Shown here one piece after another: positions 43,533 to 49,412 of a stretch of 49,412 nucleotides of DNA. Position numbers and translations under genes: made by a program. The stretch comes from Paenibacillus sabuli (GTDB taxonomy: Bacteria; Bacillota; Bacilli; Paenibacillales; Paenibacillaceae), in assembly GCF_014705605.1 (NCBI RefSeq), contig NZ_JACXIZ010000053.1, positions 1 to 49,412 of the forward strand, given 5' to 3'. The notes beneath the pieces were generated by a model. It searched no databases. It was not told the origin of the DNA and saw only the letters and a list, made by a program, of their open reading frames with translations. How positions within the stretch are numbered: the first letter of the stretch is position 1; each line of letters begins with the position of its first letter.

Positions 43533-43559
43533 ATTATAGGATCCATTTCATTCCGTCAA
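43533..43559 (-). promoter_or_regulatory. Sigma-A-type promoter of the transporter/sulfatase operon
   Basis: On the minus strand TTGACG (43559-43554), a 15-bp spacer and a perfect TATAAT (43538-43533) stand 38 bp before the binding-protein start codon. The spacer is 2 bp shorter than optimal, which suits an activator-dependent promoter. It lies in the gap after the kinase gene, so importer and enzymes can be induced separately from the kinase. Confidence 0.7.
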
Positions 43560-43577
43560 CATACAAACCTGTTAAGG

Positions 43578-45326
43578 TTATACCACATCGTTATCTTGGG
43601 ATGGCTTGACCATCGTAATGCGCACAAGCAGCCCGCCAAGATCCGAGATATCGAAACTGACACCGGATCCCTCGCCGTACTTGTACAAGCACCTCTGGTG
43701 GACATTCCACAAGCCACACCCCACTTCTTCCGACAACGGCGCGACTATTTTCAGTGCCAGCATCCGAATTTGCTCCGGCGACAATCCCGGCCCGCTGTCC
43801 TCTACGGTAAATACATATGCCTTCTCGTTCTCCTTGGCTGATAGTTTGATCTGCCCTTCCGACAGCTGGCTCTCAATCCCATGCACAACCGCATTTTCGA
43901 CAATTGGCTGCAAAAATAACTTAGGAACCTTCATATCCATGAGCGTAGGCGGGATCGCGATCGAATAGCGAAACCGATGCAATTGCATTTGTTGAATCGT
44001 TAAATATTGCGTAACAATTGCGATTTCTTCCCCCAGACTGACCCATTGATTCTCGACCCGCGTTGTGTTGCGGTAATATCCACTCAAATTTTGTGTCATA
44101 GCGATGATCGGTTCATATTTGCGGAGATGCGCCATATTTTGAATAAAGGCAAAGCTGTTGTACAAAAAGTGAGGATTGATTTGCGATTGCAGCAACTTCA
44201 AATGGGATTCCCTCACCCGAATTCTTTCAGCAAGAACCCGTTCAATCAATTCTTGAATTTGTTCAACCATAGCGTTGAAACGTTGAATGAGAAAAGAAAA
44301 TTCATTGTTAGTCTTCATATTCAGCCGCACCGAATAATCCCCTGCCTTCATCTGCTGCAAACTGCGGGTAAGATGAAAAATCGGGCGTTGCACATTGCGA
44401 TATAGCAGAAACGCAGCCAAAAAGCTCATCAAGCAAAGCAAGGTTGTGGAAACAAAAAACAACGTTCCAGTTCGGCGAATAGGCAGAAAAATGTGGTCCA
44501 ACGGTTTATAATCAATCAGATACCATCCGGCTAACTGCTCAGATTCTTGATAACTAAGCAAATATTTCTGATTGGCAACCGTCATCTGAATATTACCGGA
44601 AGTGCCGAGCTGCTCCGTGTGCAGTTGCTCGGCCACACGTGCAATACGCCGTATATCAGCATCTTTATCCGCAATCGGCTCACCATCAGGGTGATAAAGA
44701 AATGTCGCCCCGATGCCTCCTTGCTGAAACTGCGCCAGCATATTGGTAATGTTGCGGGTTGGAAAATTGACCTCTATCACCAAGTTCGCCTTGGTAATGT
44801 CCTGCCGGAGATGCAGCGGTGTCACCGTGTGCCACACAAACCGGTCCTCTTCACGTCCGTTCCAATTCATGTGCCTGTAGCTCCACTGGTTCGACAATAG
44901 ATGGCTATTAAAGTAATCCCTATCATATGAATGAAGCTGATCCGAATAAATGGCTTCATCCATTTGGGGAAAATATAAGACAATGTCATTGGCCCAGTTA
45001 CGGACATTGCTTTGAAGATGTATTTTGCTCTGCAAACTTTCCATCGTCTGGACCTGATTGAACAACGACGACGTATTGAGCCGATCTTGAAACTTAATCA
45101 CATCTGGATCCTCCATGAGCATAAACGCCACTGTCGAGAACTGCTCTACCGTCGTATCCAGTTGACTGACGAAGAAGGAGAGCCTGCTGCGGTTCGACTC
45201 CATGATCTCTTGTCTGACTACCTCTTTGCTCACCTGGTTGGAATACGCATGCAAAATCACGATGGGAATGAGTAACAGAATAATCATCACGATGATTTTA
45301 TTGAAAATGTTCACATGCCTTCGCAT
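43578..45326 (-). CDS. YesM-type membrane sensor histidine kinase
   Basis: A 582-residue kinase of the His_kinase/LytS-like group. Membrane helix one is about residues 11-28, the dCache-type extracytoplasmic domain 30-285, membrane helix two 287-309, then HAMP and the H-box QSQINPHFLYNSF with His386. The ATPase has QPIVENAVVHGIE and VEDSGPGLS. Start 45326 follows AAAGGGGATCAAT. Such kinases sense extracellular oligosaccharides, often together with the cognate binding protein, and pair with YesN-type regulators such as 38323-39927. Confidence 0.9.
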   Translation of the reverse strand: MRRHVNIFNKIIVMIILLLIPIVILHAYSNQVSKEVVRQEIMESNRSRLSFFVSQLDTTVEQFSTVAFMLMEDPDVIKFQDRLNTSSLFNQVQTMESLQSKIHLQSNVRNWANDIVLYFPQMDEAIYSDQLHSYDRDYFNSHLLSNQWSYRHMNWNGREEDRFVWHTVTPLHLRQDITKANLVIEVNFPTRNITNMLAQFQQGGIGATFLYHPDGEPIADKDADIRRIARVAEQLHTEQLGTSGNIQMTVANQKYLLSYQESEQLAGWYLIDYKPLDHIFLPIRRTGTLFFVSTTLLCLMSFLAAFLLYRNVQRPIFHLTRSLQQMKAGDYSVRLNMKTNNEFSFLIQRFNAMVEQIQELIERVLAERIRVRESHLKLLQSQINPHFLYNSFAFIQNMAHLRKYEPIIAMTQNLSGYYRNTTRVENQWVSLGEEIAIVTQYLTIQQMQLHRFRYSIAIPPTLMDMKVPKLFLQPIVENAVVHGIESQLSEGQIKLSAKENEKAYVFTVEDSGPGLSPEQIRMLALKIVAPLSEEVGCGLWNVHQRCLYKYGEGSGVSFDISDLGGLLVRITMVKPSQDNDVV

Positions 45327-45594
45327 ATTGATCCCCTTTCCTGTCCCGCCCTATTCAAAATCCGACATGCTATCCAGCCAATCCTACCATTAGGATCGGC
45401 TCTTGGCCATTTTCATCATACTACTGATTAAATTTTCTTCGCTTGGAGCAATCGGCAGCAACCGTCGCCAAGGCATTTGCGTGTATGAGCGAGCAGTCAT
45501 CTCGGCTTTACAGAGGCGGTGACGACGGGTCGGCACGATTGAACGTTAGCGTTGCAATCACTGCTCGATCTGTATCAGCCAAATCGCCACGAAC
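45327..45594. other. Gene-poor stretch upstream of the kinase
   Basis: Apart from the inverted repeat at 45376-45401 I find no gene here. Short open frames exist on both strands but none has a ribosome site or protein-like composition. A clear promoter for the kinase could not be identified; TATGAT at 45420-45415 (minus) lacks a matching -35. Confidence 0.5.
45376..45401 (-). promoter_or_regulatory. Inverted repeat upstream of the YesM-type kinase gene
   Basis: AGCCaATCCTA-CCAT-TAGGATcGGCT: 11-bp arms with one mismatch that becomes a G-U pair in the minus-strand RNA. It lies 50 bp before the kinase start codon. Core ATCCTA/TAGGAT resembles the palindrome at 8116-8132, with a spacer of 4 instead of 5. 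Operator or leader hairpin; the binder is unknown. Confidence 0.4.
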
Positions 45595-45634
45595 GAACCG
45601 AGCCACGCGCGATTCATCGCACGTGGCTCGGTTC
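45595..45634 (-). terminator. Terminator at the end of the frameshifted lipoprotein gene
   Basis: Perfect 13-bp arms GAACCGAGCCACG (45595-45607) and CGTGGCTCGGTTC (45622-45634), loop of 14. The stem starts exactly at the TGA (45633-45635) of the second frame of the lipoprotein gene, which supports that frame as the true 3' end. No strong U-run. Confidence 0.6.
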
Positions 45635-46122
45635 ATAAATAAATCCTAAAAACCCCTTGATGACCGTGAAACTTGCGATCCAGCTGCTCGTCTGCGGGCG
45701 GCGCCTCCACCACCTCCATCGTCGGCTGCCCTTCGCGGCCCTTGAGCGTCAGGTCGCCATAGGCCGTATACGAGAAAGAGAGCTGATCATCGTTTCGGCA
45801 CAAACGCCCGGTATCGACCATCCGGCAGGCGCGCCAACAGCTCGCCTTCTTCCGTGATGTACAATTGCGTGCCGACCGGCAGCGCATTGGACGCAAGCTG
45901 GGTATCTGGCATCGTCTCCGGCGCCACCTGCGTGCGGATCGCCCCCGCGGATTGGGTGCCGCGCGCCTGAGGAGCAGACGGGGACAAGATTTCTTTGCCA
46001 ATATACAATTGCCCGCCAACCATCAGCAGCGAAGCGTAGCTCCCTGGCGCCTGGCTGCAACCGGTTACCACGAACAGGCCCAGCAACAAGGCAAGAAGCA
46101 TAGCCGCTACTCTTCCCTGCAC
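45633..46122 (-). pseudogene. Frameshifted small lipoprotein gene
   Basis: The 5' part (GTG 46122, after AGGAGGGGGGG) encodes 111 residues with lipobox VVTGC (Cys22) and a YASLLMVGGQLYIGKE region like small envelope lipoproteins of bacilli. It stops at 45787. In the +1 frame, from about 45796 on, a protein-like stretch DDQLSFSYTAYGDLTLKGRE continues for about 50 codons to a TGA at 45633, exactly where a hairpin begins. One extra A in the AAA near 45798 would explain the shift; removing it joins both parts into about 162 residues. Either a real mutation or a sequence error. If the 111-residue form is native, the downstream frame is unexplained. Confidence 0.55.
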
Positions 46123-46214
46123 TTGAATCCCCCCCCTCCTATGATCGAAATACCTGCCTTGTATGGTTTCCGTATGCCGCCAATCGTGCCGGGCGGGTTG
46201 GATTAATTTATTGA

Positions 46215-46460
46215 TTACAAGTCCTTACGTTGACGCGCCTTATATTTGCGGTAGCGCACAATTGCCACGGGTAGATTTAGCACGCCCAATATAAACGTGC
46301 CAATCGCGGGCAGCACTTGGATCAGCGTCACTGACGTGCTCCCGTCACCCACCGGTCCCGTCTTTGGCCGCTGCGCATCCCATTCCGCATATAACCAGAG
46401 GCCAATTGGAAAGAGAAGACAAAAAATGGACATCGCGATATAAAATGTGTACCGATTCAT
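46215..46460 (-). CDS. Small membrane protein, two predicted helices
   Basis: An 81-residue protein with hydrophobic segments at about residues 5-24 and 45-67 and a basic end (RYRKYKARQRKDL). No family is recognised. The ATG overlaps the stop of the 46457 gene by ATGA, with GGGAGG upstream, so the pair is translationally coupled. Confidence 0.65.
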   Translation of the reverse strand: MNRYTFYIAMSIFCLLFPIGLWLYAEWDAQRPKTGPVGDGSTSVTLIQVLPAIGTFILGVLNLPVAIVRYRKYKARQRKDL

Positions 46461-47134
46461 TCTTCATGACCTCCCGAAGTTGAATCCCAAATTGGAACTT
46501 GGATCGAATCCGTCCCTTGCACGCGATAACCGTTGCGCTTGTCGGTGCCCACACTAACCGTGACATAAGCGACACCCGGCACCGGCTGCTCCGACACCAA
46601 TTCGATCACCACTGTGCCGGTGCCGCCGCCAGTAAGACGATAACTGCGGTCGCGTCCGATTTCGATCCACCCGCTCCACGGTCTGCTCGAATTTTCATTC
46701 GTCCAGACTGCAACCTCATCCTCGGGATTCCGTTGCGGCACTTCTTCCGGGTAGCTACTTGTCATGTCGACGACGTACCAGGAAGCAGGCATATAAAACG
46801 CCACCCCGCCCCAATCTTTAGGATCGACGGTTAGGGAGGCGACAATTTTGGCGTGCGCCCGACCGTCGCGGTTTTCTCCACTGTATATCGTCCCTTCGGC
46901 AGATGTATGCACCTCCACCGAGTCCGAGCTTATTTGGAACGTCTCTATTTGTTTGATCCCTTCATTCACAGTGATGTCGTGCGAAAGGCCTTCCTCCTGC
47001 GAGGCCCGATAGATGAACACCAGGGCTACCGCAAGACAAACGCACACTACGACCATGAGCAATATTCCTTGTTTCGATCTGACTCCCAGTAGGATGATAG
47101 ACTTGGCCTCCCTCGTTGGTTGATGGCCGCGCAT
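46457..47134 (-). CDS. Membrane-anchored protein of unknown function
   Basis: A 225-residue protein with a short cytoplasmic start, one membrane helix (about 24-43; ILLMVVVCVCLAVALVFIY) and an extracytoplasmic strand-rich domain (WGGVAFYMPASWYVVDM, IEIGRDRSYRLTGGGTG). I do not recognise the family. The ATG at 47134 has its GAGG only a base away, so the true start may lie further in. It is coupled to the 81-residue membrane protein. Both sit in a cluster of small envelope proteins. Confidence 0.55.
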   Translation of the reverse strand: MRGHQPTREAKSIILLGVRSKQGILLMVVVCVCLAVALVFIYRASQEEGLSHDITVNEGIKQIETFQISSDSVEVHTSAEGTIYSGENRDGRAHAKIVASLTVDPKDWGGVAFYMPASWYVVDMTSSYPEEVPQRNPEDEVAVWTNENSSRPWSGWIEIGRDRSYRLTGGGTGTVVIELVSEQPVPGVAYVTVSVGTDKRNGYRVQGTDSIQVPIWDSTSGGHEE

Positions 47135-47212
47135 CCTCAGGCGCTCTTTTAAAAAACTTGGCAGGCAACGCTTCGTGAATTGCCATGCACCTGCTGATGA
47201 TGCAGGAATGAG

Positions 47213-47764
47213 CTACCGAATAACTTGACCCTCATGATCATAGAAGCGATACTCGGCAGAAGTGTATGCGCGAGGAAGTTCAATCCATGTCATAGACGGG
47301 TTTTCATTTACCTCAATGACCTTGGGTGGTTCGCCCCCAAGCGTAACCCGAATTTCATGTAAATTTGGATTTGAGCTCAATACGACTTTATAGCTTGCGA
47401 ATTCGTTATCCGCATCACGCAGGTCGCTATCTTTCACATAAATGTCGAGTCCTCGTTTGATCAGCTTCTTAAACGGAGTCGCGTATACCACGTCAACGGT
47501 TGAATGGGGATCCTTCGTTAAAACGGCAAACCCGATTTCTTGGGGACTGGAGATTGGAGCGAATGCAATGCTTGCATAGCCCAGATGATGTTGCGTATCA
47601 AACGCTTTTAATTCCCCTTTTGTTTTGTAGGTATCCCACAAATATTGCTCAATGATCTCCATTTTTCCCGGATCATTTTTGTTTGTTTTCACCAAAAATA
47701 AAATGCCGCCTACGAGTAGGACGAGCAGGAGGACCAGCAGCCCTGTTCGTCGGTTCTTGTACAT
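47213..47764 (-). CDS. Membrane-anchored protein of unknown function
   Basis: A 183-residue protein with an N-terminal membrane helix (about 8-29) and an extracytoplasmic domain. The C-terminus (AEYRFYDHEGQVIR) resembles the end of the next gene's product (YVFRLVDEVGNIVYTGR), so the two are likely paralogues. The start MYKNRR at 47764 gives a better distance to GGAAGG than the ATG at 47776. Function unknown. Confidence 0.6.
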   Translation of the reverse strand: MYKNRRTGLLVLLLVLLVGGILFLVKTNKNDPGKMEIIEQYLWDTYKTKGELKAFDTQHHLGYASIAFAPISSPQEIGFAVLTKDPHSTVDVVYATPFKKLIKRGLDIYVKDSDLRDADNEFASYKVVLSSNPNLHEIRVTLGGEPPKVIEVNENPSMTWIELPRAYTSAEYRFYDHEGQVIR

Positions 47765-47788
47765 TCGCGATCCCATCCTTCCTAAACC

Positions 47789-48241
47789 TCAGCGCCCCGT
47801 GTAGACAATATTGCCCACTTCGTCAACTAAACGGAAAACATAGGCTGTTGTATCGTCAGCATCCGTTACTTCGTAATGCACCACATAACCGTCTTCTACA
47901 GCCAATTCTCGAAAAAAGGTTGCGCTCTCCTTGATTTCATCTCTCGTAGTAAGCGACATATCGTCATTGCTTAAAATGACTTTCTTTATAGCAGGATCCA
48001 AAATTTCAGCGGCTATTATGGTTTCGTATTGATGATTGGCGTTCGACGAGCTTGACCACGTTCGATTCATTTTTCCTGTCCCACTTGCGTGAAATTCTAT
48101 CGTCCGATTTACTTTATATAATATGTTCCACTTTCTTTCGACTTCAACGAGGGATTGGTTAAACCCTCCTCTTACGATGAACAGGCTGGTATCTCCAAAC
48201 GTCTTCGCATATAAAATATCGTCCGACTGCAGACGTGTGAA
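47789..48241 (-). pseudogene. 5'-truncated gene of the same small envelope family
   Basis: The frame is open from the stop (47789) back to 48241 and is protein-like throughout (DDILYAKTFGDTSLFIVRGG, VERKWNILYKVNRTIEFHAS, then MNRTWSSSSNANHQYET). An ATG exists at 48070 with a weak AGGA, but the coding-like sequence runs 57 codons further without a start codon of the usual kind and without the membrane anchor its neighbour has. A TAA at 48242-48244 and foreign sequence follow. I read this as a gene that lost its beginning when mobile DNA entered near 48241. Confidence 0.6.
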
Positions 48242-48387
48242 TTAACCAATTATTAGGACACTATTAAGTTTGCCACGATCCAGCAGTAAGGAAATCGCGA
48301 CTCGCCATCCGGGAGAAAGCTGACCAAGAAGGAACTGGCGCACGAAAGAAACGAGCGCGATCGATTTGCACTTTATGATGCACGACT

Positions 48388-49323
48388 GTGTGCTGTTGTA
48401 CAACCATTGGAGAAGGACATAAGCGATTAAGGCCGCGAATAACTGTCCATATACAGCATTTGGATCAACTGCTCCGTCTCGGCTTGCAGGCCTCCTGGTT
48501 CAATGATGACGCGCTCGGACGCCATCTGGATCGCTTGTATGCAGCGGATATTCATCAGGTCTACTCTGCTTTCCAACTGCACGTGTACCAACACGAACGC
48601 ATCCCCATGCGAGTGTTTCACGGCGACACAACGAGTATGTCCGTCTACGGGGCCTACACGAAACCGAGCAAGGCGCTGCAAATTGTCGAAGGATACAGCC
48701 GTGACCGGCGGGGCGCGAAGCAAATCCAGTTCGGGCTGATCGGTAACGCCGACGGGATCCCCCTTTATGGCGACGTGCACGACGGGAACACCTCAGACAA
48801 AACCTGGAATCCGGATGTGCTGGAGAAGCTCCATGCGCAATGCGCTACCGTAAAGCTGGACGATTTCGTTTATGTCGCCGATTCGGCGGCGATGAGCAAG
48901 TCGACCCTCGATGCCGCAAAAAGCGCGAACGCCTACCTCTTGACCCGCGCGCCCAACCAACTGAAGATCGTCAAAGCGGCACTGGCTTCTGCCGATGCAC
49001 CGGATGCAGCCTGGTCGGAGAAGGTATCGTTCGTCTCGTCCAAGGCAGGCGCTGCGTATCGCTGGTTGGCTGCGGAAGCCGAGCATGAGGGCCATGCGCT
49101 CCGCCTGATCGTCGTGGATTCCAGTGCGCTGGACAAGAAAAAGGAAAACACGTTAACCCGCGAGCGGGAGACCGAATGCGACCGGCTAAAGCAAGTCGTC
49201 AAGGAAGCCGCCCAAACGCCGTTTCATTGCCAAGCCGATGCGGAGCAAGCCGCCGAAGCCTTCCGGGCCGAGCAATTGCCCCGGTTTCATCAGGTGGACG
49301 TGACCGTTCGGCCGCAGGAGTGA
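48388..49323 (+). pseudogene. Transposase fragment, IS1634/IS4-like (DDE)
   Basis: A 311-residue open frame. From about residue 24 it matches IS1634-like transposases: WFNDDALGRHLDRLY, then VFHGDTTSMSVYGAYTKP with catalytic Asp80, EGYSRDRRGAKQIQFGLI, DGNTSDK, and YVADSA with catalytic Asp165. The third catalytic residue (Glu in the Y-x2-R-x3-E region) and about 200 C-terminal residues are missing, and ~85 N-terminal residues are absent or out of frame, so it should be inactive. The first ~20 codons (GTG 48388) are probably unrelated sequence. Between 48242 and 48440 a different frame is open to 48430 (SGRKLTKKELAHERNERDRF) but I cannot identify it. Confidence 0.7.
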
Positions 49324-49338
49324 GTATTTCGGTGCCAG

Positions 49339-49410
49339 AGAGCCATTGAGTTAATGAGTGAGAGCCACCGTGTTAACGAATTAGAGCCACGATGTTAATC
49401 GTGAGAGCCA
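49339..49410. repeat. Tandem ~22-bp repeats at the window edge, possible IS end
   Basis: AGAGCCA recurs at 49339, 49361, 49383 and 49404, that is every 22, 22 and 21 bp, with GTTAA in the middle of each unit (for example AGAGCCACCGTGTTAACGAA). The repeats follow 16 bp after the premature stop of the transposase fragment and run off the window. Multiple short terminal repeats are typical of IS21-family ends, so a second element may have cut the first. Seen directly as a repeat; the element family is inference. Confidence 0.55.
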
Positions 49411-49412
49411 CC

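Noticed and set aside
45443-45649. 68-residue plus-strand open frame
   Set aside because: No ribosome site, no protein-like pattern, and its end crosses the terminator stem of the neighbouring gene.
49339-49410. CRISPR array
   Set aside because: Units are directly adjacent with a ~22-bp period and no unique spacers between repeats.

Overview
The window looks like a chromosome segment of a high-GC, spore-former-type Firmicute of the family Paenibacillaceae (Paenibacillus or Cohnella-like). The reasons are strong AGGAGG-type ribosome binding sites, lipoprotein-anchored sugar-binding proteins paired with LplB/YtcP-type permeases, YesM/YesN-type regulators, giant secreted beta-helix enzymes and a YerD-like glutamate synthase homologue. 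The genus is an inference; there is no rRNA or tRNA gene to test it. Almost every gene lies on the minus strand.

Region A (1-8160): an OmpR-type response regulator, its histidine kinase, a beta-propeller lipoprotein, a complete sugar-type ABC importer (binding lipoprotein plus two permeases) and an HlyD-like adaptor, closely spaced. In front of the binding-protein gene are four half-sites in exact 11-bp phase, the layout expected for an OmpR-family regulator.

Region B (8178-24627): a membrane-bound AraC-type regulator, a second LplABC-like importer, an unrecognised 643-residue protein, a 1748-residue secreted beta-helix protein and, divergently, a 776-residue paralogue of its beta-helix core. 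The importer operon and the giant gene share a 29-bp promoter box at identical distance from matching -10 elements, so they are probably one regulon. The divergent gene has a good CcpA cre site in its leader.

Region C (24645-29574): an FMN/FeS glutamate-synthase-like protein and a cytochrome c oxidase made of subunit II and a fused subunit I+III. This is housekeeping sequence of very high GC.

Region D (29685-45401): a visibly AT-richer block that reads as a carbohydrate-utilisation locus. It has a YesM-type kinase, a strong promoter, binding protein, two permeases, a YesN-type regulator, then a 3-hydroxyisobutyrate-dehydrogenase-like enzyme, a TIM-barrel isomerase, a sulfatase, a Gfo/Idh oxidoreductase lacking the usual EKP lysine, a GH78-type alpha-L-rhamnosidase and a second sulfatase. 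The predicted substrate is a sulfated rhamnose-containing glycan. Composition and a remnant reading frame at the left edge suggest acquisition by transfer.

Region E (45595-49412): small membrane-anchored proteins of unknown role, one frameshifted lipoprotein, one gene that has lost its 5' end next to an IS1634/IS4-like transposase fragment, and ~22-bp repeats running off the right edge that look like the end of another insertion element.
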